In this document: positions 1 to 6,183 of the stretch, in pieces
Layout: the number at the start of each line of letters is the position of its first letter
Numbering within the stretch: the first letter of the stretch is position 1
The notes under the pieces: model-generated
What the model saw: the letters and a program-made list of their open reading frames with translations, nothing else
Told to the model about the DNA's origin: nothing
Database searches by the model: none
Program-made: the position numbers and the translations under genes
Source of the DNA: an uncultured Fretibacterium sp.
Lineage (GTDB): Bacteria; Synergistota; Synergistia; Synergistales; Aminobacteriaceae
NCBI GenBank assembly: GCA_905373185.1
Contig: CAJPSE010000023.1
Span: forward strand, 1 to 13,233
DNA: 13,233 nt
Reading direction: 5' to 3'

Positions 1-21
1 GCTCGTACCTGGTGAAAAAAC

Positions 22-169
22 TAAGTGATCGACTCAACTCGCGTTGCTCGTTGATGAAGCCCCTGATAAGGCCCCTGGTGAAGAATCTGATAAACCCCCT
101 AAGTTCAGCTACGCAAATCAAAGATTTGCTGCTTCACTTATAAGCGACCCACTCAACTCGTTACACTCG
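22..169. repeat. Imperfect direct repeat pair (22-50 and 141-169)
   Basis: Two 29-base copies match at about 21 positions by eye. Both share the exact core ACTCAACTCG (32-41 and 151-160), both start with TAAG and both end with CTCG. Most differences are transitions, as expected of a decayed duplication. The copies are 119 bases apart. No function is evident. Confidence 0.4.
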
Positions 170-226
170 CCGGTTGTCTGCTTATGGTCGCCTACTTATC
201 GCCGATCGTCTGCTTAAATCCCCCAC

Positions 227-301
227 GCCGCTATCGTGAGACTGATCGGCCCGCAAGCGAAGCGAGCGGTTGCCGGAAGGCTCCCCTCCGGGGATAGCGG
301 C
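227..301. other. Inverted repeat with nested hairpins
   Basis: GCCGCTATC (227-235) is perfectly complementary to GATAGCGGC (293-301). The 57 bases between contain two smaller hairpins: CCGC/GCGG around 251-269, and CCGGA/TCCGG at 273-277 with 287-291. The whole could fold as a three-way junction in RNA or a cruciform in DNA. It matches no RNA family I recognise. It lies about 80 bases before the promoter of the ankyrin gene. It may be a structured RNA, a REP-like intergenic element or a decayed terminator; no T-run follows it. Confidence 0.35.
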
Positions 302-380
302 GGCCCCGGCAAGTGTCTTCCTCAAAACAGGCAAGCTGGGGTACCACCAGGGGGCTCCATAGATAAATCAGCATTTCCTT

Positions 381-389
381 TGCTATACT
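381..389 (+). promoter_or_regulatory. Extended -10 promoter for ankyrin gene
   Basis: TGC-TATACT is an extended -10 element (TGn plus a hexamer matching TATAAT at five of six positions). No good -35 hexamer sits 16-18 bases upstream, which is usual for extended -10 promoters. Transcription would start near 396, giving a leader of about 120 bases before the ATG at 518. A Shine-Dalgarno-like AAGGAG at 410-415 in this leader has no start codon at usable distance. Confidence 0.5.
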
Positions 390-503
390 GAACAACTGCG
401 GAGCAAATCAAGGAGTTAGGATATCACGCTTCCGCCGGATTGTACACGAAAAACATCCTCATATTTTTCTCATATTCTGCATTTGACAATGCCTGCACTT
501 TTG

Positions 504-510
504 AAGGAGG
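504..510 (+). promoter_or_regulatory. Ribosome binding site deciding the ankyrin start
   Basis: AAGGAGG, seven bases ahead of ATG 518, is a full-strength Shine-Dalgarno sequence. It is the main reason to prefer this start over TTG 440 and GTG 569. Confidence 0.6.
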
Positions 511-517
511 ATTCGCA

Positions 518-2590
518 ATGTACCCGAGATTTGGAACCGATGACACAGACGGGAGGCATCGAACGAACGTGAAAGTCGTAAAAGTATGGATGGGACGTAT
601 CCTGGCCACCGCGATATCGGCGGCCTTGCTGACGGCCCAGGCATGGGCGGTGGATCCCGAGGCCCTGAGGCGCATCTGTACCTCGGGCACGGTCGAGGAG
701 CTGCGGGCGGCCCTGAGGACCTGCTCCGCGGACGAGCCCTTCCCGGACGGGAACCGGCCGCTCCACATAGCGGCGGAGCACGCCTCCGATCCGGGGCTCA
801 TCAAATGCCTGATCGACGGGGGCGCCTCCCTCTCCCCGAAGGGACTCGAGGGGTTGACGCCGCTGATGCTGGCCGCAGCCTACAACCCGAGCGCCGCCAT
901 CGCCGAGGCCCTCCTGAGGGCTGGCGCCGACCCCAACCTCGCGGACGCGGAGGGCCGGACGCCCCTGCACCTCGCGGCCGCGCTGAACGAATCCCCAGGG
1001 GTCATGGCCACCCTGCTGCGGGCCGGGGCATCGCCCAGGTCCCGGGACGGCCGGGGTCGGACCCCGCTCTGGACGGCCGCCGCACGGCCCGACACCCATG
1101 GCGTCGAGCTTCTGCTGGGAGCCGGGGCCCCGACCGACGAGCCCGACGACAGCGGCGTCACCCCGCTCCTGGCGGCCTGTGAGAGGCCGGACGCGGCCGT
1201 CCTGAGGCTTCTGACGGAGGCCGGCGCCGATACGAACGTCCGAGCCCCCGACCGCTACACCCCCCTGATGCGGGCCGTCGCCGCCGGGGCGGATGCCGCC
1301 GCGGTCGAGGCGCTGCTTTTGGGAAAGGCCAACGTCCGCGCCCAGGACGACCAGAACCGGTGCGCACTCTATTTGGCAGCGGAGAACCCCGCCGTCTCCC
1401 CCGACGTCCTGGAGCGCCTCATCGACGCGGGGGCCGATCCCGACACGCGCTCGAACGGACTGGAGACGCCCCTGATGGCGGCCTGCCGCGCGGACAACCT
1501 TCCCGCCGTCCGGATCCTGCTGCGCCGGGGAGCGGGCATCGGCCTGAGGGACCAGCGCCTGTGGACGCCCCTGTTCTTCGCGGCCGCCTCGGGGGCCTCC
1601 GCGGACCTGATCCGTCTCCTCGCCTCGTCCGGCGCCTCCGTCGACGAAACCTCGAGCCAGGGAACGACGCCCCTGATGTCGGCCCTCGAGACACCCAATG
1701 GGGCGGCGGCGCTGAAGCCCCTTCTGGAGATCGGCGCGGACCCCAACCACAGAAACATGGCCACGGTCACCCCCCTGATGATGGCCGCGGCCAACGACGA
1801 TTCCGAGGCCGTCGCGCTCCTGCTCGGCTTCGGGGCCGACCCCGTGCAGGGGACCTGGGACGGGCTGACGCCTCTGATGGTCGCCGCGCGAAGGTCGCAG
1901 AGGGCGGAGCTCCTCGAGACGCTGGTCTCCGCCGGGGCCCCGGTGGACCAGCCGAGCGGCCAGGGCATGACGGCGCTGATGGTCTCCGCCGCATCGGGCA
2001 ACGCCGAGGGGCTCCGGAGCCTGCTGGCACTGAGCGCGGATGTGAATCTCGAGGATGTGGACGGGATGACGGCCCTGACGCATGCCGTCCTGGCCCGGGA
2101 CTGGAACGCCCAGGCGGCGGAGCTGCTGATCGAGGGGGGGGCGGACGTCGAGGCCCGGACCTTGAAGGATACGACGCCCCTGATGGAGGCCGCCTACCAC
2201 GGTAATACTCCCGCGGCGCGATTTCTGCTGGACGCCGGGGCCCGCACGGACGCCCGGGACCACATTGGCTGGACCCCGCTGCACTTCGCCGCGAAGGACG
2301 AGAGGAGCCTCGAAGTCCTGACGATGCTGATCGCCGCGACCGCGGAAAACGCCTCCGACCAGCCCGACTTGGGCGGCACGACGCCCCTGATGGTCGCTGC
2401 CGCATCGAACAATCCCAAGGCCGTCGCCGCGCTGCTGAAGGCCGGGGGCGACCCCAGGCGCACCGACGACACGGGGCGCGACAGCCTGGACTACGCCAGG
2501 CTGAAGGGGGCGGCGGCATGCGTCTCCCTGCTGGAGAAAGGGGAAACCGAGGGCCTGCGGAAGGGGACGATTTCTCCAGTATCACCCTGA
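518..2590 (+). CDS. Exported ankyrin-repeat protein
   Basis: A 690-residue protein that is almost entirely ankyrin repeats. I count about 18 helix-turn-helix units carrying the TPLMxAA / TPLHxAA signature, preceded by a capping half-repeat. No enzymatic domain is visible, so the inferred role is a protein-binding scaffold. ATG 518 has an ideal ribosome site (AAGGAGG 504-510, spacing 7). It is followed by a 17-residue polar lead, then a basic stretch, a hydrophobic segment and an AWA-V cleavage site, so the product should be Sec-exported. A GTG at 569 would give a more ordinary signal peptide (MKVVKVW...), with only a weak GGGAGG 12 bases upstream. An in-frame TTG at 440 lacks a site at proper distance. 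The DNA encoding ACGCCCCTGATG recurs in several units, a sign of past duplication. The partner is unknown. ANK fold sure; role unsure. Confidence 0.9.
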   Translation: MYPRFGTDDTDGRHRTNVKVVKVWMGRILATAISAALLTAQAWAVDPEALRRICTSGTVEELRAALRTCSADEPFPDGNRPLHIAAEHASDPGLIKCLIDGGASLSPKGLEGLTPLMLAAAYNPSAAIAEALLRAGADPNLADAEGRTPLHLAAALNESPGVMATLLRAGASPRSRDGRGRTPLWTAAARPDTHGVELLLGAGAPTDEPDDSGVTPLLAACERPDAAVLRLLTEAGADTNVRAPDRYTPLMRAVAAGADAAAVEALLLGKANVRAQDDQNRCALYLAAENPAVSPDVLERLIDAGADPDTRSNGLETPLMAACRADNLPAVRILLRRGAGIGLRDQRLWTPLFFAAASGASADLIRLLASSGASVDETSSQGTTPLMSALETPNGAAALKPLLEIGADPNHRNMATVTPLMMAAANDDSEAVALLLGFGADPVQGTWDGLTPLMVAARRSQRAELLETLVSAGAPVDQPSGQGMTALMVSAASGNAEGLRSLLALSADVNLEDVDGMTALTHAVLARDWNAQAAELLIEGGADVEARTLKDTTPLMEAAYHGNTPAARFLLDAGARTDARDHIGWTPLHFAAKDERSLEVLTMLIAATAENASDQPDLGGTTPLMVAAASNNPKAVAALLKAGGDPRRTDDTGRDSLDYARLKGAAACVSLLEKGETEGLRKGTISPVSP

Positions 2591-2618
2591 AGGGGCTTCA
2601 TCAGAGGAGGCTATCCAC

Positions 2619-2729
2619 GTGTTAAACGCGAGTTGGTATGAGAGGGCCGGTAGTCCTGTCCTTATTTATCGCCGCCGCGGGACCTGGCTTGTTATATTGG
2701 GACAACTACGTGAGGAGTATGGTAGCTAA
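2619..2729 (+). CDS. Possible 36-residue ORF
   Basis: A GTG preceded by AGAGGAGG with 8 bases of spacing opens a 36-codon frame ending in TAA at 2727-2729. It begins 28 bases after the ankyrin stop codon and overlaps the Rpn remnant in another frame. The product (starting MLNASWYERAG) matches nothing I recognise. The strong ribosome site is the only evidence. It may instead be the surviving start of the gene whose end is the Rpn remnant, now out of frame. Confidence 0.2.
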   Translation: MLNASWYERAGSPVLIYRRRGTWLVILGQLREEYGS

Positions 2730-2871
2730 GGTCGAGGCCAGGGGGGAGGTCAAAGGCAAAGCCGAGGGAATCGCCTTCGTTGCGTGGCGAACGCTGGCGC
2801 GAGGCCTCTCGCCCAATCTGACAGCGGAGAGCACCGGGCTGCCCCTCGACGAGGTAGAATCCTTGATGTGA
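2638..2871 (+). pseudogene. Rpn/PD-(D/E)XK transposase-type nuclease, C-terminal remnant
   Basis: The 77-codon frame ends with a pattern typical of the C-terminus of Rpn-family recombination-promoting nucleases/putative transposases. A charged Gly-Lys-Glu run (EARGEVKGKAEGIA) is followed by a helix ARGLSPNLTAESTGLPLDEVESL. Full members are around 300 residues with an N-terminal PD-(D/E)XK nuclease domain, which is absent here. The first ~25 residues do not look like the family and the ATG at 2638 has a poor ribosome site, so this is best read as a truncated leftover. It points to past activity of a multi-copy Rpn family in this genome. The match is from memory of the family pattern, not a search. 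Confidence 0.6.
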
Positions 2872-3027
2872 CTGAGTAAGGCGACACGTCCCCTGCAAGC
2901 TGACTGACCGATGAGGGCAGAATCGATATGGACGGCTGGGGATACGGTTCTCCAGCCCTGAACATGGAAGAGAAAAATCGCCTTTGGGCGGTGCGATTTC
3001 CCGCACCGCCCAAAATGTTGAGGCATC
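2872..3027. other. Convergent intergenic region with two hairpins
   Basis: This region lies between the Rpn remnant and the prepilin terminator. It holds two clear stem-loops. One has a 9-bp stem (2934-2942 with 2949-2957, one G-T pair) and a 6-base loop. The other is a perfect 13-bp stem (2983-2995 with 3002-3014) with loop ATTTCC. An alternative pairing, AAATCGC (2975-2981) with GCGATTT (2993-2999), excludes the 13-bp stem. Neither hairpin is followed directly by a T-run on the plus strand; on the minus strand the larger one is followed by GGCGATTTTT. Confidence 0.5.
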
Positions 3028-3054
3028 AAAAAAGCCCCCCTAAGGGGGGCTTTT
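3028..3054 (-). terminator. Rho-independent terminator of the prepilin gene
   Basis: A GC-rich stem (GCCCCCC 3034-3040 with GGGGGGC 3044-3050) with a 3-base loop, extended by A/T pairs, is followed on the minus strand by TTTTTT. It lies 15 bases beyond the prepilin stop codon. The A-run on the other side gives four T on the plus strand as well, so it may also stop transcription coming from the left. Confidence 0.9.
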
Positions 3055-3069
3055 AACAACTTCGATGAA

Positions 3070-3540
3070 CTAACGGCCCACCATCCACACCGCGTTATCA
3101 GCCGCCGTATACCACGTCTCCAAGGTCGCAGGAGCGTTAGCAACAGCAGAACTACCCAGAAGCCCCGTCGTCTTGGCCTTACCCACCAGCTTATCCTTGA
3201 CCTCCGTCGTGCGTGAGGTAACATCAAGGCCCACATACCAACGGCCGCTATCAACCTTGATCACATAGCCGCCGTTCTTCACACGGTCGGGGTTATCCAT
3301 GTAGACGGCCAGCATCTCAATGGCCGGAGTAAGAGCAGGCGTCTTGTTGAAGAGGTCCATGCTGTCGGCGTAGAGCATGCTGCAGGCGGCCTTAAGGCTA
3401 CGAAGGTCGGAGGTGATGTTGGACGCCTCTGCGGACGCCGTGGCGGAACCACTGGACATCAGCATAGCGGCCGCCAGAATACCAATAATGACGATAACGA
3501 TCAGGAGCTCGACGAGGGTAAAGCCTTTGCGCATTTTCAT
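3070..3540 (-). CDS. pilA: Type IV prepilin, pilA-like
   Basis: A 156-residue type IV prepilin, the fibre subunit. The leader MKMRKG is cut by prepilin peptidase before F7, giving mature F1-T-L-V-E5 with the conserved Glu5 (E11 of the precursor). A ~20-residue hydrophobic helix (LLIVIVIIGILAAAM) follows. The C-terminal domain is short and has a single Cys (C53), so the C-terminal disulphide loop of classical PilA is absent. The start is set by AGGGAGG eight bases upstream of ATG 3540; a longer in-frame extension to 3597 would put 19 charged/polar residues before the leader and overlap the promoter. It is the last gene of the pil cluster, has its own promoter and terminator, and is probably the major pilin. 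A type II secretion pseudopilin is less likely given the neighbouring pilT. The pilin fold is sure; major versus minor is inference. Confidence 0.9.
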   Translation of the reverse strand: MKMRKGFTLVELLIVIVIIGILAAAMLMSSGSATASAEASNITSDLRSLKAACSMLYADSMDLFNKTPALTPAIEMLAVYMDNPDRVKNGGYVIKVDSGRWYVGLDVTSRTTEVKDKLVGKAKTTGLLGSSAVANAPATLETWYTAADNAVWMVGR

Positions 3541-3595
3541 GATGAATTCCTCCCTGTGATTTTTGCCCCACACACTGTGGAACTTGACGATGAAC

Positions 3596-3623
3596 ATTAT
3601 AAGGATTTATAACTCATATGCAA
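3596..3623 (-). promoter_or_regulatory. Strong sigma-70 type promoter for prepilin
   Basis: On the minus strand TTGCAT (3623-3618) and a perfect TATAAT (3601-3596) are separated by 16 bases. The start point would be near 3589, leaving a ~50-base leader that contains a small CCACA/TGTGG hairpin. The promoter sits just beyond the pilC stop codon, so the prepilin can be expressed above the level of the upstream motor genes. Confidence 0.8.
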
Positions 3624-3650
3624 TAGGTCTTAAGGCTCATTTGTTTTTAC

Positions 3651-4880
3651 CTACCCCATCTGAGACATGGCCGATGTAATGGGGCCAAAGATGGCCATGG
3701 CGATAACCCCCACGATGCCCCCCACGAAGACGATCATGATCGGCTCCATCAAGGAGGTCATGGCCTTGACCTGCTCGTCCAGCTCCTGGTCGTACCAGGC
3801 GGCCACGCGCTCCAGCATCTCGTCCAGATGGCCCGTCTCCTCGCCGATACGCATCATCTGGCAGACCAACGGAGGGAACACCCTGGCATGCTTGGCCGCA
3901 TCACCCAGGTTCAGTCCGGACTTGGCCGAGGACTGGAGGTCGGCGAACCCGGAACGGATCACGTCGTTGCCTGCGACCTCCTCCGCCATCTCGAGCCCCC
4001 TCAGAATGGGCACGCCTGCCGAGACCAGTGACGCCAAAGCCTGCGAGGCTCGAGCCATGCTGGACTTGAACACCAGGGTCTTGATCACCGGCAGCTTCAA
4101 CTTCAGTCTGTCCATGAAGGGCTTCGTTATGGGGCTCTTCAGTGCCCAAACCAGCACTGCGACGACAGCGAAGATCACTCCCACAATCATCTTCCAATGT
4201 ACCTGACAGTAGTCCCCCAGCGCAAACAACGCCTCCGTCAAAGCGGGAAGCTCAATATTCATCCCCGCGAAAACCTTTTTGAACTTCGGCAGGATAAACG
4301 CGATAAAGACCACCACCACGGCGATCGCAAAGAAGATGACGAAGGATGGGTAGAACATGGCTGACTTGATCTTCCCTGCCAGGGCCGCCTGTTTCTCCAA
4401 CAGGCCCGCCACGCGGTCCAGGGAGTCGTCCAACAAGCCTCCCTCCTCGCCCGCCTGAACCAGCGAGATCATCATGGTGTTGAACACACTGTGCTGCTTC
4501 ATGGCATGGCTGATGGGGACACCGCGGTCGATGTTGCTCTTGACGTCCAGCAGCACATCCTTGAAGACCAGGTTCTTCTCCTGCTCCGATATGATGTCGA
4601 GCGCCGCCGTCAGGCTCAGCCCAGCCTTGACCATGGTCGCGAACTGCCGAAAGAAGACCATCTTGGTCTTTGACGGCACCGTGCCGATGCGCTGGAGCTT
4701 GTCGAACAGCGACATAGAGCTGCTGGAGACAACAGCCCCGCCCCCCCTTCCGGCGTTCAAGGAGAGCACCAGGATACCCCTCTGCCTCAGGGCGTCCATG
4801 GCCATCCCCTGGCTCTCCGCCTCCACCTGCCCCTCGACAATGCTGCCGCCCGTGTCGCGGCCTCTGTATCTAAAGTTCAT
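3651..4880 (-). CDS. pilC: Type IV pilus inner-membrane platform protein PilC
   Basis: A 409-residue PilC/GspF-family platform protein, which anchors the PilB and PilT motors at the inner membrane. It has the usual two T2SSF domains: residues ~75-195, with motif QAGEEGGLLDDSL at 142-154, and ~270-395, with the matching RIGEETGHLDEML at 344-356. Three hydrophobic segments are seen at ~176-198, ~230-247 and ~380-402. The start is taken as ATG 4880 with GAGGG five bases upstream; a GTG four codons earlier (4892) is possible but has no clear site. Length is normal for the family. It lies 66 bases after pilT on the same strand and is probably co-transcribed. A GspF of a type II secretion system is the alternative, but pilT next door argues for pili. 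Confidence 0.95.
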   Translation of the reverse strand: MNFRYRGRDTGGSIVEGQVEAESQGMAMDALRQRGILVLSLNAGRGGGAVVSSSSMSLFDKLQRIGTVPSKTKMVFFRQFATMVKAGLSLTAALDIISEQEKNLVFKDVLLDVKSNIDRGVPISHAMKQHSVFNTMMISLVQAGEEGGLLDDSLDRVAGLLEKQAALAGKIKSAMFYPSFVIFFAIAVVVVFIAFILPKFKKVFAGMNIELPALTEALFALGDYCQVHWKMIVGVIFAVVAVLVWALKSPITKPFMDRLKLKLPVIKTLVFKSSMARASQALASLVSAGVPILRGLEMAEEVAGNDVIRSGFADLQSSAKSGLNLGDAAKHARVFPPLVCQMMRIGEETGHLDEMLERVAAWYDQELDEQVKAMTSLMEPIMIVFVGGIVGVIAMAIFGPITSAMSQMG

Positions 4881-4946
4881 GGCAGCCCTCACCCCCTACT
4901 GTTGCATTGAGATTGTAAATATCTATGGGATTGAATCAGTATCTCC

Positions 4947-6029
4947 TCAAATGCCCTTCGCCAGGATACGCTGCAAGTCCTGAGGATCGTAGGCGTAGGT
5001 CAGCGCCGCCTCCAAAGAGAGCTCCCCATTTTTGACGAGGTCCGCGAGCTTCTGCTCCATCGTATGCATTCCAATGTTAGCCCCCGTCTGGATCAGCGTT
5101 CGAATCTGGCTGTTCTTCCCCTCCCGAATACAGTTACGCACCGCGGGGTTGGCCAGCAGCAGCTCGGTCGCACAAATTCGCCCACCGGACTCCCCCTTGG
5201 GGATGAGCTGCTGCGAACAGATACCCAAGAGGACGGAGGCGAGCTGCACCCGAATCTGCATCTGTTGGTGAGCCGAGAAGACATCGATCAGACGATCGAG
5301 GGACTGCGCCGCATCCTGAGTGTGCAGCGTCCCCAAAACCAGGTGCCCCGTCTCCGCCGCCGTGATCGCTGCCGAAATGGTCTCCAGGTCCCGGAGCTCT
5401 CCTATCAGAATAACGTCCGGGTCCTGGCGCAGAGCGCGGCGCAGCCCCTCGGCGAAACTGCCGGTGTCCGTCCCTATTTCCCGCTGGTGGATCAGACACT
5501 GTTTCGAATGATGCACGTACTCGATGGGGTCCTCGATCGTGATGATGTGTTCGAAGCGGGTAGAGTTGATCTCGTTGATGAGCGCGGCCAAAGTCGTACT
5601 CTTGCCGTGCCCCGTGGGCCCCGTCACCAGGAAGAGCCCCCGTCGCTTACGGACGACCTCCTTCAGGACCACAGGAAGCTTCAACTCCTCAACTGACCGA
5701 ATGTGAACGGGGATGAGACGAAAGGCCGCCGCCATACCGTGAGACTCGAAAAAACAATTCCCGCGGAACCGGGCCTCGACCCCATCCGACCCAGTGTAGG
5801 TAAAGCTGAAGTCCAGCTCCTTTTCCTCCTTGAAGGTATCCAGCCGCTCCTTGTGCATCACCTCCAGCAGAGCGCGTTCAACATCCAGGCCCGTCGGGAC
5901 CCCCACTCCCTCGACGTATCTCAGACTCCCGTCGATACGGATCACCGGAAGGACCCCCACGCCGATATGCAGGTCGCTGGCATTTTGAAGAATAACCTCG
6001 TTCAACAAGGCTTTCAAACCGATAGGCAA
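4947..6029 (-). CDS. pilT: Type IV pilus retraction ATPase PilT
   Basis: A 360-residue PilT ATPase that drives pilus disassembly and twitching. Visible motifs: NASDLHI near residue 16; Walker A GPTGHGKST (137-145), with His in place of the more usual Ser, which the GxxxxGK[ST] consensus allows; Asp box IEDPIEYVH (165-173); Walker B DPDVILIGELRD (203-214); His box GHLVLGTLHTQD; and AVRNCIRE (296-303), the PilT-specific AIRNLIRE motif needed for retraction, slightly altered. The start is a TTG with AGGAGG eight bases upstream (6038-6043). It sits 154 bases after pilB. That gap holds a small hairpin and an eleven-codon-or-shorter frame with a good ribosome site, but nothing convincing. Confidence 0.95.
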   Translation of the reverse strand: MPIGLKALLNEVILQNASDLHIGVGVLPVIRIDGSLRYVEGVGVPTGLDVERALLEVMHKERLDTFKEEKELDFSFTYTGSDGVEARFRGNCFFESHGMAAAFRLIPVHIRSVEELKLPVVLKEVVRKRRGLFLVTGPTGHGKSTTLAALINEINSTRFEHIITIEDPIEYVHHSKQCLIHQREIGTDTGSFAEGLRRALRQDPDVILIGELRDLETISAAITAAETGHLVLGTLHTQDAAQSLDRLIDVFSAHQQMQIRVQLASVLLGICSQQLIPKGESGGRICATELLLANPAVRNCIREGKNSQIRTLIQTGANIGMHTMEQKLADLVKNGELSLEAALTYAYDPQDLQRILAKGI

Positions 6030-6183
6030 GGTAAAGGCCTCCTATATAAAATAAAACAATTTGACTCGAAGCGAACGGCAGCCCCCGAGGGCCTGCCCCA
6101 ACCGCATCCGCAGAATCCATCATCTCAGAAAATCTCCTCCGCTCACAGTCATGAATCCTCCGGAGAGAAAACGGACATGGCGG

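Larger units (their letters stand above)
1..380. other. Gene-poor left edge, repeats only
   Basis: This stretch holds no gene I can support. Composition is noticeably more AT-rich in 1-220 than in the rest of the window. One plus-strand frame is open from the edge (base 3) to a TAA at 141-143, 46 codons, with no recognisable domain; it could be the tail of a gene lying to the left or chance. Visible structure: an imperfect direct repeat (22-50 and 141-169), a second imperfect direct repeat beginning CCTGGTGAA (8-24 and 74-90), a short hairpin GCAAATC-AAA-GATTTGC (113-129), two copies of GTCTGCTTA (176-184, 208-216), and a foldable inverted repeat at 227-301. Confidence 0.5.

Noticed and set aside
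483..488. Perfect TTGACA ahead of the ankyrin gene
   Set aside because: The -10 position 16-18 bases downstream falls on the ribosome binding site (AGGAGG) and shows no TATAAT-like hexamer.
470..2284. Very long open frame (604 codons) antisense to the ankyrin gene
   Set aside because: It is a by-product of high GC and repeated codons; no domain, no ribosome site, and the plus-strand frame has clear ankyrin motifs and a signal peptide.
5878..6123. 81-codon minus-strand frame between pilB and pilT with a ribosome-like GGAGGAG
   Set aside because: It overlaps the start of pilT by about 150 bases in another frame and encodes nothing recognisable.
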